NCBI RefSeq assembly: GCF_009928445.1
Contig: NZ_JAABNO010000020.1
Span: 48,226 to 112,225 of the forward strand
Source: Clostridium sp. C8-1-8
Lineage (GTDB): Bacteria; Bacillota; Clostridia; Clostridiales; Clostridiaceae
Length of the DNA: 64,000 nt
Direction of reading: 5' to 3'
The position numbers were made by a program, and so were the translations under genes. The notes under the pieces were generated by a model. It was given only the letters and a program-made list of their open reading frames with translations, was not told where the DNA came from and made no database searches. Position 1 is the first letter of the stretch, and the number at the start of each line of letters is the position of its first letter. Positions 27,719-36,861 of this stretch are shown here, in pieces.

Positions 27719-28789
27719 TTACTTATATTCTTTTGCTGTTTCTTCCCCATTTAAAACTCTTATAGTTCCTTGAGTAAGAGCTAGAAGTTCGTCTTCTCCT
27801 GGATAAACTACAACTGGAGCAATCCAATCAACATTATCTGTTATAGCTTTAGTAACTTTTGGTCCATAAGCTATACCACCAGTTAATACTATAGCTTCAA
27901 CCTTACCTTTTAAAACAACTGAGAACTCACCTATAGCTTTTGATACTTGATAAATAAATGAATCAAAAACTAATTGGGCCTCTTTATTACCTTCTTCAGC
28001 AAGCTTTAGTACATCTCTAGCATCATTTGTGTTTAGATAAGCAACAAATCCACCTTTACCAACTATCTTCTTGTACACTTCGTCCTCAGTGTATTTACCG
28101 CTAAAACACATTTTTATAAGATCTCCAGAAGGTACTCCCCCTGATCTTTCAGGTGAGAATGGTCCATCTCCATCAAGAGCATTGTTTACATCAACAACCT
28201 GACCATTCTTATGAGCTCCTACAGAAACTCCTCCACCCATATGAACAACTATTATGTTTACATCTTCATATGCTTTTCCGTGTTCTTTAGCATATCTCTT
28301 CGCTACAGCCTTTTGATTTAAAGCATGGAACTTACTCTTTCTTGGAAGTTCTGGAACTCCAGAAAGTCTAGCTACAGCTTCAAGTTCATCAACAACAACT
28401 GGGTCAACTATAAATGCTTTCTTTCCTATTTCCTTAGCAATTTCGTTCGCTATTATTCCACCAAGGTTTGAAGCATGTTGTCCTTGAACTCCAACCTTTA
28501 AATCTTCTAGCATAGCTTCATTTACTTCATAAGTTCCACCTGCCATAGGTTTAAGCATTCCACCTCTACCTACTACAGCATCTAAAGTAGTTACATCAAA
28601 GTTCTTTTCTTTTAAAACACTAAGTATAACATCTTTTCTGAACTGAAATTGATCATAAATTGTAGCATATGCATCTATTTCTTCTGCCGAATGTCTAAGT
28701 GTCTCTACTATTACTGGATTTTCATCTTCGTAAACACCTATTTTAGTTGAAGTTGAACCTGGGTTTATTATTAATATTTTATAAGCCAT
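27719..28789 (-). CDS. buk: Butyrate kinase
   Basis: 356 residues, the family length. ASKHA kinase: N-terminal [31 protein letters not shown], and GGIAYGPKV near the end. Converts butyryl phosphate and ADP to butyrate and ATP, the last energy-yielding step of butyrate fermentation. The ATG at 28789 follows AAGGAGGAG; a longer frame to 28831 lacks one. Second gene of ptb-buk, 75 bases behind ptb. Confidence 0.97.
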   Translation of the reverse strand: MAYKILIINPGSTSTKIGVYEDENPVIVETLRHSAEEIDAYATIYDQFQFRKDVILSVLKEKNFDVTTLDAVVGRGGMLKPMAGGTYEVNEAMLEDLKVGVQGQHASNLGGIIANEIAKEIGKKAFIVDPVVVDELEAVARLSGVPELPRKSKFHALNQKAVAKRYAKEHGKAYEDVNIIVVHMGGGVSVGAHKNGQVVDVNNALDGDGPFSPERSGGVPSGDLIKMCFSGKYTEDEVYKKIVGKGGFVAYLNTNDARDVLKLAEEGNKEAQLVFDSFIYQVSKAIGEFSVVLKGKVEAIVLTGGIAYGPKVTKAITDNVDWIAPVVVYPGEDELLALTQGTIRVLNGEETAKEYK

Positions 28790-28864
28790 GTTTTCTCCTC
28801 CTTGAAGAATTATTCTATAGAAACCAACCAAATAAATTATATCATCTATATGGATTTAATTACA

Positions 28865-29770
28865 CTATTTAGTATCAGCTACCAATGCTGCTAAAGCTAT
28901 TGAATTTACTTTAGTTTCAAAGCTATCTGCTCTAGAAGTTAATATAACTGGAGCAGAAGTTCCAACTAAAATACCACCATTTCTAGATTTCGCTGTCATA
29001 GTCAAGCATTTGTACATAACATTTGCAGTTTCTATGTTTGGTAATAAGAATATATCTGCTTTTCCAGCCACTGGTCCCTTAACATTCTTATGATGAGCTG
29101 CTTCTTCTGATAAAGCATTATCGAAAGCAAGAGGTCCATCTACTATACATCCCTTTATTTGTCCTCTATCATTCATTTTTGAAAGTAATGAAGCATCTAT
29201 GGTAGCAGGCATATCAGGATTTACAACTTCTACAGCACAAATTGGAGCTACTTTTGGAAGTTCTAATCCGCAAGCATGTGCAACTTTAACTGAGTTATTT
29301 AATATATCTACCTTTGCTTTTAAATCAGGATATGTATTAAAAGCAGCATCAGTTACATATATTAATCTGTCTATTCCTTCTACTTCAAATACAGCTACAT
29401 GGGACATAAGCTTTCCTGTTCTTAGTCCAACTTCCTTATTAAGAACACTTCTTAAGAAAGTAGCAGTATCTACTAATCCTTTCATAACCATGTCAGCTTT
29501 TCCCTTTGATACTAGTTCAACAGCATAAAGTGCAGCCTTTTTAGGATCTGGTTCATTAATAAGATCATATTCAGTTAAATCCATACCTATTTTTTCTGCA
29601 ATCTCTCTTATCTTAACTTGATCACCAACTAATATAGCATCAGCTATTCCTCTTTCTTTAGCTGCTTTAACTGCTTCAAGTACAGGCTCATCTTGAGCAA
29701 CTGCAACAGATACCTTTTTCTTTGATACTTCTTTTAGCTTTGAAAGTAATTCATCAAAATTTTTACTCAT
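28865..29770 (-). CDS. ptb: Phosphate butyryltransferase
   Basis: 301 residues. Transfers butyryl from CoA to phosphate. Family segments visible: VAVAQDEPVLEAVKAAKERG, MKGLVDTATFLRSVLN, LPNIETANVMYKCLT, and GTSAPVILTSRAD near the end. AGAGGTG before the ATG. First gene of ptb-buk, with a Rex-like operator 141 bases upstream. Confidence 0.97.
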   Translation of the reverse strand: MSKNFDELLSKLKEVSKKKVSVAVAQDEPVLEAVKAAKERGIADAILVGDQVKIREIAEKIGMDLTEYDLINEPDPKKAALYAVELVSKGKADMVMKGLVDTATFLRSVLNKEVGLRTGKLMSHVAVFEVEGIDRLIYVTDAAFNTYPDLKAKVDILNNSVKVAHACGLELPKVAPICAVEVVNPDMPATIDASLLSKMNDRGQIKGCIVDGPLAFDNALSEEAAHHKNVKGPVAGKADIFLLPNIETANVMYKCLTMTAKSRNGGILVGTSAPVILTSRADSFETKVNSIALAALVADTK

Positions 29771-29910
29771 TTATACTGCACCTCTTCTTAATTTTTTAAT
29801 TTATTACAACTCCCTAATTCAACTTTCAAGATACATCTGCTTGAAAAACTTATACAAGATGTTTAGACAAGTGCAACTCTAAGTTGGATTTAGGAATCTT
29901 TAGTTACTTC

Positions 29911-29928
29911 TTGTTAATTTTATAACAA
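29911..29928 (-). promoter_or_regulatory. Rex-type redox operator upstream of ptb-buk
   Basis: TTGTTAATTTTATAACAA matches the Rex consensus TTGTTAANNNNTTAACAA at all but one fixed position. Rex represses fermentation genes when NAD+/NADH is high. Two further TTTAACAA half-sites lie near 30171 and 30185. The rest of 29771-30310 is AT-rich without a gene. Confidence 0.7.
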
Positions 29929-30273
29929 ATTTGTTTATAAAAATAATATACTTATCAGAAATAACTATATTATTTTATACTAATATTTCTAAAATATAAA
30001 ACAATTATATCATTTCTAGTCTGTATATAAATAATTATTATATAAAATTTACAACTTCATATAGCCTATTGAAATTCAGTATATATGCAATTATTAATTA
30101 TCATACACCTATTAAGACTAATATTTTAATCACAATTAACATCATAAATACAGATTAAACTAATATAAAATTGTCTTTAACAACATTTTAACAAAAAAAA
30201 CTTATAAAATAGAAGTTTTCTGAAAATTTATAGAAATTTTTTTATATTTTTATAGTTTTCTAAATAGAATAAA

Positions 30274-30304
30274 AAATCACCAATGAAATACTCATCAGTG
30301 ATTT
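30274..30304 (-). terminator. Terminator of the siroheme reductase operon
   Basis: 13-bp stem AAATCACUGAUGA/UCAUUGGUGAUUU with two wobbles on the minus strand, loop GUAUU, then a T-run. Confidence 0.82.
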
Positions 30305-30310
30305 TCTATT

Positions 30311-30982
30311 TTATTTATTGTATACCTGATTTAGGCCTTCCTTGAAGGTTTCTATGGTTATTCTCTCTATAAAGTCTGACATTTTTTCACCAAACTCAGC
30401 CTTGTTGTTGTAGAACTCATATACAGCCTCAACCATATTATAAGCCTCATCCTCAGAAAGTTTTTCTGCTATTATATGTGGTAGTTTAGGATAAAATCCA
30501 GAACTGCCACCTACAGCTATCAGATAGCCTTCCTTGTCACCTATAACAGCAATGTCTTTAGAATACGCACTAGTACAAGAATTTCTACAGCCAACAACAG
30601 CTATTTTTGTTCTGTTAGGTGCTGCAGCGGCATAAAATCTTTTTTCAAGCTTCATACCAAGTTTTAGCGAATTTTGCTTAGCTCTCTTACAGAAGGATGC
30701 TGGGCACATTTCAACATTTTTTACAGAGTAAGGTGATACTACTCCTGGCTCCATACCAAGTTCTTCCCATGCTTTCTCCACATCTTCGGCTTTTAATCCT
30801 AGTATAGCTATTCTTTGCCCAGAGGTTATTTTTATAACTCCGTTATACTTCCTTGCAACTTCTGCAAACTTAACAAGATCCTCTGGTTTTATAAAACCTC
30901 CTGGAATTCTAGGTGTAATACCATAGGTTCTATTATCATTTCTTACTTTTTGAAGCGTGGCATATTTAGGTTGTTGTATCAT
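30311..30982 (-). CDS. Small siroheme/4Fe-4S reductase (alSiR-like)
   Basis: 223 residues, less than half of usual sulfite reductases. It has one half-unit: PRIPGGFIKPEDLVKFAEVA, IKITSGQRIAILGL, then the cluster cysteines in EMCPASFCKRAKQ and GCRNSCTSAYSKDI. This fits the low-molecular-weight assimilatory-type sulfite reductase known from Desulfovibrio. It is encoded 19 bases behind a COG2509 FAD protein, a possible electron donor. Whether sulfite or nitrite is the substrate is open. Confidence 0.82.
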   Translation of the reverse strand: MIQQPKYATLQKVRNDNRTYGITPRIPGGFIKPEDLVKFAEVARKYNGVIKITSGQRIAILGLKAEDVEKAWEELGMEPGVVSPYSVKNVEMCPASFCKRAKQNSLKLGMKLEKRFYAAAAPNRTKIAVVGCRNSCTSAYSKDIAVIGDKEGYLIAVGGSSGFYPKLPHIIAEKLSEDEAYNMVEAVYEFYNNKAEFGEKMSDFIERITIETFKEGLNQVYNK

Positions 30983-31001
30983 TATTATTCCCCCATATAA
31001 C

Positions 31002-32606
31002 TTAATTGTTTAGTGGACAAAAATTCTTTATTATATTTTCAGCAACCTTTAAGCCATCAACAGCCGCTGAAACTATGCCTCCAGCAAATCCAGCACCTTC
31101 TCCTGCGGGATACATGCCTTTTAATGAAATACTCTCTAAATTTTCATTTCTCTCTATTCTTACAGGAGCAGAGGTTCTAGTTTCTATTCCGATCATAACT
31201 GCACTGTCATCCGCAAACCCCTTTATCTTCTTATCGAAATTAACAAGACCTTCCTTAAGAGCTTCTGTAACATATAAAGGAAGGCAATCTTTAAGTTCGC
31301 TAAAATTATATCCAGGCGTATATGAAGGACTTACTTTTCCAAGTCTTGTACTTTTTTTGTCTCTTAAAAAATCACCCACCAATTGCACTGGAGCTATGTA
31401 GTTACCTCCACCAACCTTATACGCTAACTCTTCATAATGCCTTTGGAACTCCATTCCAGCCAAGGGAGAGGATCCCTCAAAGTCCTTAGGCCCAACAGTT
31501 ACAACAACCGCTGAGTTAGCATTCTCTTTATCTCTTGCATGATAGCTCATGCCGTTAACCACCAACCTATTTTGTTCTGAAGCTGCAGCCACAACCTCAC
31601 CTCCCGGACACATACAGAAGGAATATATAGATCTATCTAATCTATCACTTGTATGGGTAAGCCTATACTCTGCTGCTCTTAATCTAGGATGGCCTGCAAA
31701 CTTGCCATATTGATTGATATCTATCAAACTTTGTGGATGTTCTACTCTCACCCCAATAGCAAAAGGCTTTTGATTCATAGTTATTCCTTCTCTGCACATC
31801 ATTTCATAAGTATCTCTGGAACTATGTCCTATGGCTATTATAAGATTGTCACAAGGAATTTCATTTCCATTGACTATTATGGACTTAACCGAACCATCCT
31901 TATGTATTATTCTTTCAAGCTTAGAAGAAAAATGAACCTCTCCACCAAAAGCTTTAATTTGTTCTCTTATATTTTTCACTACAGTCTTAAGTATATCTGT
32001 ACCCACATGAGGCTTACCCATATATGCTATTTCTTCAGGTGCTCCAGCTTTTATGAGTTCACTTAAAATAAAGTCACATCTTCTATCCTTAATTCTTGTT
32101 GTTAGCTTTCCATCTGAAAAAGCTCCAGCGCCACCTTCTCCAAACTGGACATTTGATTCCTTATTCAACTTCCCTGTACTCCAAAATCTTTCCACAGTAG
32201 CTGTTCTCTCATCCACAGCTTCTCCTCTTTCAAACACTATTGGTCTATATCCACTTTTAGCCAAAAGTAACGCTGCAAATAAACCTGCTGGACCCATACC
32301 TATAACCACCGGTCTATTAGTCATAGGCTTGGTCCCAGGTTTTACTGCTTCTACAAAAACACTATCATCTAGCTTAACGTCTTTATCATTGGCTCTATTA
32401 ACTATGGAAACTTCATCTTTGTGTTCAAGCTCTAAGCAGTAATTAAACTTTATGATATCTCTTTTCCTAGCATCTATTGATTCTTTTATTATTTTCAAAT
32501 TAGGAATTTCGCTTTTTGAAATTTTTAATTTTTTTGCCACTTTGTTTTTTATTAAAGATAAGTCGTCATCTATATCAAGCACTATATTATTTATTCTTAT
32601 AGTCAT
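31002..32606 (-). CDS. FAD-dependent dehydrogenase of COG2509 type
   Basis: 534 residues. An N-terminal substrate-like region (about 1-95) is followed by the FAD dinucleotide fold VVIGMGPAGLFAALLLAKSG and the family stretch ESNVQFGEGGAGAFSDGKLT; near the C-terminus GMYPAGEGAGFAGGIVSAA binds FAD. Soluble flavoprotein of unknown substrate, conserved in Firmicutes. GGAGGT precedes the ATG. First gene of a two-gene unit with the small siroheme reductase. Confidence 0.88.
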   Translation of the reverse strand: MTIRINNIVLDIDDDLSLIKNKVAKKLKISKSEIPNLKIIKESIDARKRDIIKFNYCLELEHKDEVSIVNRANDKDVKLDDSVFVEAVKPGTKPMTNRPVVIGMGPAGLFAALLLAKSGYRPIVFERGEAVDERTATVERFWSTGKLNKESNVQFGEGGAGAFSDGKLTTRIKDRRCDFILSELIKAGAPEEIAYMGKPHVGTDILKTVVKNIREQIKAFGGEVHFSSKLERIIHKDGSVKSIIVNGNEIPCDNLIIAIGHSSRDTYEMMCREGITMNQKPFAIGVRVEHPQSLIDINQYGKFAGHPRLRAAEYRLTHTSDRLDRSIYSFCMCPGGEVVAAASEQNRLVVNGMSYHARDKENANSAVVVTVGPKDFEGSSPLAGMEFQRHYEELAYKVGGGNYIAPVQLVGDFLRDKKSTRLGKVSPSYTPGYNFSELKDCLPLYVTEALKEGLVNFDKKIKGFADDSAVMIGIETRTSAPVRIERNENLESISLKGMYPAGEGAGFAGGIVSAAVDGLKVAENIIKNFCPLNN

Positions 32607-32925
32607 AATTTTACCTCCATTAATCTAAGGTCTTTGAGTACTAATTTTAGCAAAGGATTAAGAGAATATCAACTGGCAGATTTTAATGAATAAAAAACTA
32701 ACTCTCATCATAATTATACCCACACAAGTATATCCTCCATATAAAGTTTCTAAATGATAAAAACTAACCGAGGCTCTGTTCTTCGGTTAGTTTTTATCTA
32801 ACATTATATTTATTTAAGTTTAAATTATCAAAGTCTAGAACCTTACATTCTTTGCTAAAAATCATTTAACCATTGGCTGAATGCCCACTTATAATTTCAA
32901 AGGTGTACTTTAAAAGCACCTTAAA
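32607..32925. other. Intergenic stretch, terminator only
   Basis: 320 bases containing the cdaR terminator; no gene or riboswitch recognised. Confidence 0.5.
32759..32796 (-). terminator. cdaA-cdaR terminator
   Basis: AAAACTAACCGA/TCGGTTAGTTTT stem with T-run on both ends. Confidence 0.83.
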
Positions 32926-34146
32926 TTACTGCTGCTTTTTTGTAAGTGTAGCTTTTACCTTATCACTACTTTGAGATACAACCTTAATCTTATCATTGCT
33001 ATTTGTTAATACTATAGGAATAGTATTATCCCCTTCTTTTGCACCAGCTAAGTCCACCTCTGCCTTAATGCTGTCAGGTTTAAAAGTATTTATATCGTCT
33101 TCTAGACCGCTTATCTTAACGGTTATTTTCTGAGGATCTATGACTGTCTGTAGTGTATCTGTAGGGTTCTTAGTAGTGATAGGAACTTCTACATCTTTAG
33201 TTGTGTATTTGCCTAAGGTAAACCTAACCTTCACCTTATTTAAGTTACTAGCAACTCTAACACTTTGAGGAACACTTAAGTTCACACTTACTTCTTTCGA
33301 ATCATTTATAGTAGATAAGTCGATTACCTCAGTATCTATCTTGTTAATTCCACTAAGCACTGTCTCATCTCCTACAAGTTCAACTTTGTCGGTGGTTGAT
33401 CCAAAATCTTTCATTACATATCCTGAAGGCAGGTTTCCCTTGGTTACAACATTTACTGGTACTAATTTTCCCTTTTTAACCGGTATAGTTACTTCGGCAT
33501 TGGTAGGCGCTATTTTCACTTCTTCAACAGCCTTTCCAGCATCATTTACCGCCTTTATAGGAAGATTAAGTACTGTATCAGTATCTATATCCTTAACATC
33601 ACTGCTTACTAGTAGATTTTTTATACTATTTACATATTCTCCAGGACCTGATATTACAGCGCTACTTGGTTTTAGCACTGGTGCATCGGCATAGTTACCA
33701 GATTTTGTAGTCACTTTAATTTCCTGCTTTATAGGAATGCTTTTCTCAACATAATCATCTACTTTTATAGTTACAAGTAAAAAACTATTGTTTTTTATAT
33801 TTATATTAGATGGATAGTTTACTATATCCACTCTTATTCTATTTTCTCCCTTTTTAAGAGCATAAGCGGATAAGTCTACAGTCACTTTGAACTGTGAAGG
33901 GGTTACCTTGTATACTTCACTACTAGGTCCCTCTAGATTTAAAGATACATAAAAATCTTGATGTGGGGATAAAGCTAGCTTAGCTTCTTTTAGCGCATCA
34001 GCATTAATAAGTTCCACAGGCACTTTATCTAGCTTATACTCTCTAGTAGGGTTTTGTACATTTGATACATAAAGCCAAAGTCCAAAGGAGATGATAAGGC
34101 ATACAATTCTTATAACTATTTCTGCCTTTTTATCTTTGTTATCCAT
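32926..34146 (-). CDS. cdaR: YbbR-domain regulator of c-di-AMP synthase
   Basis: 406 residues: an N-terminal membrane helix (about 8-25: IVIRIVCLIISFGLWLYVSN) and four extracellular YbbR repeats (recurring VPVELIN, IPIKQEIKV, VPVNVVTKG, VEVPITTKN starts). It binds and modulates the diadenylate cyclase CdaA. Its ATG overlaps the end of cdaA by 31 bases, so the two are tightly coupled. Confidence 0.93.
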   Translation of the reverse strand: MDNKDKKAEIVIRIVCLIISFGLWLYVSNVQNPTREYKLDKVPVELINADALKEAKLALSPHQDFYVSLNLEGPSSEVYKVTPSQFKVTVDLSAYALKKGENRIRVDIVNYPSNINIKNNSFLLVTIKVDDYVEKSIPIKQEIKVTTKSGNYADAPVLKPSSAVISGPGEYVNSIKNLLVSSDVKDIDTDTVLNLPIKAVNDAGKAVEEVKIAPTNAEVTIPVKKGKLVPVNVVTKGNLPSGYVMKDFGSTTDKVELVGDETVLSGINKIDTEVIDLSTINDSKEVSVNLSVPQSVRVASNLNKVKVRFTLGKYTTKDVEVPITTKNPTDTLQTVIDPQKITVKISGLEDDINTFKPDSIKAEVDLAGAKEGDNTIPIVLTNSNDKIKVVSQSSDKVKATLTKKQQ

Positions 34147-34970
34147 ACCTTCACCTTCTCCCCTAAAGTCTTTACCCTCTTTTCTCTTCTATTTATCATA
34201 ATACGCATTAGTATACTCTTTAGCTTATCTTTATCATAATTTCGTGTTAGTCTCCCATTTACAGCTAAGGATATAGTTCCAGTCTCCTCTGAAACTATTA
34301 TAATAAGTGCGTCTGAAGTCTCTGAAAGCCCTATTCCTGCTCTATGTCTAGTTCCAAGTTTTTTATTTATTGATGTATTACTGCTCAGAGGTAGCACACA
34401 CCCTGCTGCTACAATTCTGTCATTTCTAACTATTGTAGCGCCATCATGTAAAGGGGTGTTTACTACAAAAATATTTTCAAGAAGTGCAGAGGAAACCTTA
34501 GCATCCAATTCTGTACCATTACTAATAACCTCTCCAAGTCCCGTACTTTGTTCTATTGCAATAAGTGCTCCAGTCGCTGTTTCCGCTAAATTGGCAACTG
34601 CATTGACTAATTCTGTTATAACTTCCTCAAGAGCCTCATCGTCCTGCATAACGTGTAAATCATCAAAAGCGCTTCTACCAATATGTTCTAGAGCCCTTCT
34701 TATCTCCGGCTGAAAGATTATTATAATTGTCAAAACACCAATTGTTATAGTTTTACTTAATATAAAGTAAAGCATATCTAATCTTAAAAGATAACTTATT
34801 GGTAGTAATGCAACTATTAACGCTATACCCTTTAGCAATTGCTCTGCTCTTGTTTCCTTTATCAACATATATCCCTTAAAGAAAATATAAGAAACCACTA
34901 GGATATCCAAAACGGACCATATTGATATATTCTTTATAGTATTAATAATCATATTTAAAACTTCTTGCAA
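34116..34970 (-). CDS. cdaA: Diadenylate cyclase (CdaA/DacA)
   Basis: 284 residues. Three N-terminal membrane helices, then the DisA_N/DAC domain with NTPLHDGATIVRNDRI (DGA motif) and TRHRAGIGLSE (RHR motif), both needed to make c-di-AMP from two ATP. The TTG at 34970 is proposed as start because AGGGGTGA lies 5 bases upstream; a GTG at 34979 falls inside that site. Controls potassium and cell-wall homeostasis in Firmicutes. Operon cdaA-cdaR, without glmM. Confidence 0.94.
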   Translation of the reverse strand: MQEVLNMIINTIKNISIWSVLDILVVSYIFFKGYMLIKETRAEQLLKGIALIVALLPISYLLRLDMLYFILSKTITIGVLTIIIIFQPEIRRALEHIGRSAFDDLHVMQDDEALEEVITELVNAVANLAETATGALIAIEQSTGLGEVISNGTELDAKVSSALLENIFVVNTPLHDGATIVRNDRIVAAGCVLPLSSNTSINKKLGTRHRAGIGLSETSDALIIIVSEETGTISLAVNGRLTRNYDKDKLKSILMRIMINRREKRVKTLGEKVKVWITKIKRQK

Positions 34971-35187
34971 CTCTGTCACCCCTAATATCCTAATCTATTA
35001 AAATTATACACTATTTATAACCCACATATATATACAATCGTAATAAAATTTGTATTTTTTACTATTTTCACAATAGTAATATTTAAAAAGTTTTGGAATA
35101 TATCTAAATTAAAGATTTAATAATACTACTTATCTATAACTCTATATTTCAAAAAATATTCATATGAAAAAAAAAGGAGGTACTTAA

Positions 35188-36147
35188 ATGTTTGAAATAC
35201 TAAAAAAATATAAGAAACAATTAATCATTTCTACTGCAATAATTTTAATAGTTGCTGCACCTGCTTACTTTTTGATAAAGAGTTTTCTACATCCAGACCA
35301 TAAGCAGTTAGTAAGCATAGGGTCAAACATAATAGCTATAAATGATAACTTAAAGGCCCCAATAGCCTCATCTTCTCTAGATACTGAATTAGCAAAAACT
35401 GTTCTTACAGATAATTTGTCCAAGCTGTTAAATGAAAAGAATATGCTTGAGAAAATAAAACCTTCGGATAAGTATAAGAACACATATGATAGTCTAGCTT
35501 TAGGTCTAAATAACAATATGAAACTATTTGAGCAAACCTTGAATATATTGAAAAATCCATCTTCAAAAGATATACAAGCCTCACTTCAAAACTTGAGCAA
35601 GTACGAAGGGGATTGTACTAACTATTACAAAAAGTGTACAGATGGAGGAGTGAACATAAATTTGACTACAAGTTTTACAAACTTCTTTTCTAATGTATCC
35701 AATTACGTAAATCAATTAGTAAAATTAAATAGAGACTCTGATATAAAGACTAGCCAAAAAAATGAGTTTTTAATCGCATTTGATAATTGTTTGAAAAATT
35801 TTTCTCCTTTGAAAGAAGACCTGACCTCAGCAGTAAATAGAGCCTTAGAAGAAAACCGGTCTCTTAGTGGAGTAAGCAGTGATGTAGAAAACAAACTAGT
35901 TGAATTAGAGAAATTAAAGACCTCACTTTACGAAATTTCAGTTCCATCAGATGGGGTTGAATGTTTTTCAGACTTCCAATCAACCCTAAAACTATACGAT
36001 GTATATATAGCTTCACTAGATGAAGCACTTAAATCAAAAGACAATCAATCTGAAAAGCTTAAAGATGCTTTTTCTAAATATGATGATATGAATTCTTCCT
36101 ATGAGAAATTTACTAAAAGCTATGATAGTTATAAATCTAGAAATTAA
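35188..36147 (+). CDS. Membrane-anchored helical protein of unknown function
   Basis: 319 residues: one N-terminal membrane helix (about 13-33), then an external, largely helical region rich in Lys, Ser and Asn with heptad-like leucines (LNEKNMLEKIKPSDKY, LVELEKLKTSLYEI). No conserved motif recognised. AAGGAGG precedes the ATG. It lies 66 bases ahead of a cell-wall hydrolase gene on the same strand; spore or envelope function is possible but unproven. Confidence 0.65.
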   Translation: MFEILKKYKKQLIISTAIILIVAAPAYFLIKSFLHPDHKQLVSIGSNIIAINDNLKAPIASSSLDTELAKTVLTDNLSKLLNEKNMLEKIKPSDKYKNTYDSLALGLNNNMKLFEQTLNILKNPSSKDIQASLQNLSKYEGDCTNYYKKCTDGGVNINLTTSFTNFFSNVSNYVNQLVKLNRDSDIKTSQKNEFLIAFDNCLKNFSPLKEDLTSAVNRALEENRSLSGVSSDVENKLVELEKLKTSLYEISVPSDGVECFSDFQSTLKLYDVYIASLDEALKSKDNQSEKLKDAFSKYDDMNSSYEKFTKSYDSYKSRN

Positions 36148-36165
36148 ATATGTATGAAAAATATG

Positions 36166-36207
36166 CCTTTGGATACAATATGCTGAGAGGGTAAAAACCA
36201 AAGGAGG
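36166..36207 (+). promoter_or_regulatory. RBS-sequestering hairpin ahead of the hydrolase
   Basis: CCTTTGG (36166-36172) pairs perfectly with CCAAAGG (36198-36204), which overlaps the Shine-Dalgarno AAAGGAGG (36200-36207). Folding would hide the ribosome site. Confidence 0.5.
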
Positions 36208-36213
36208 TTTTTT

Positions 36214-36834
36214 ATGAATAAACTTAAATGCTGTGTTTTCTTCTTATTCATATTTTTGATTTTTGACAGCGTTAATGTATTTGCACAAGAAATAATAAAT
36301 TATTCTCCTATAAACGAAGGCCCTAAGATAATTACAACCCAGAATATGAGCGAAAATAATATAAAGTTTTATGGAAGAGGAATGACAAATGAATCAAGCG
36401 AATTATATCATGAAAAAGAAGCAGTAGTTGAAGTTTTTAACTATCAAAATCGCCATTTATACTTAACGGACAATGACATATATCTAATGTCTCAAGTGGT
36501 CTTTGCGGAAAGTCATGGCGAACCCTATGAGGGAAAGGTTGCCGTTGCATCAGTAATTCTCAATAGAGTTACAAATCCAAGTTTTCCAAACTCTATTGAG
36601 AAAGTCATAAAACAGAAAAATGCATTTTCATGCGTAAAAGATGGGGTAATACATGTTACTCCAGACGCTGAGTGCCGCTCTGCTGTTATTGATGCAATTA
36701 AAGGTAATGATCCCACTAGTGATGCATTATTTTTTTATAACCCTCAAACATCAACATGTAGTTGGATGAAGCAAATTGATAAAAAGAATATGAAAACCAT
36801 CGGAAAACACGTATTTTTCCAGACGAAAAAATAA
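36214..36834 (+). CDS. SleB-like cell-wall hydrolase (Hydrolase_2)
   Basis: 206 residues: signal peptide (about 1-25, ending VFAQE), a linker, then the catalytic domain from about residue 85 with MSQVVFAESHGEPYEGKVAV and SVILNRV; the Glu in FAES is the expected catalytic acid. C-terminal ALFFYNPQTSTCSWM is typical. No peptidoglycan-binding repeat, so it resembles the short SleB/CwlJ-like or Hydrolase_2 enzymes acting on spore cortex or wall. Translation may be controlled by a hairpin over the ribosome site. Confidence 0.88.
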   Translation: MNKLKCCVFFLFIFLIFDSVNVFAQEIINYSPINEGPKIITTQNMSENNIKFYGRGMTNESSELYHEKEAVVEVFNYQNRHLYLTDNDIYLMSQVVFAESHGEPYEGKVAVASVILNRVTNPSFPNSIEKVIKQKNAFSCVKDGVIHVTPDAECRSAVIDAIKGNDPTSDALFFYNPQTSTCSWMKQIDKKNMKTIGKHVFFQTKK

Positions 36835-36861
36835 GAGATGTTTTAACATCTCTTATTTTTT
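36826..36861. terminator. Bidirectional terminator overlapping two stop codons
   Basis: A perfect 17-bp stem (36826-36842 with 36845-36861) covering the stop codons of both convergent genes. Confidence 0.85.

Noticed and set aside
30040..30080. Further copy of repeat family A around CATATAGCC
   Set aside because: Only the nine-base core matches; flanks differ.
36181..36190. CTGAGAGGG as a TPP riboswitch remnant
   Set aside because: A single short match, without the other thi-box segments.
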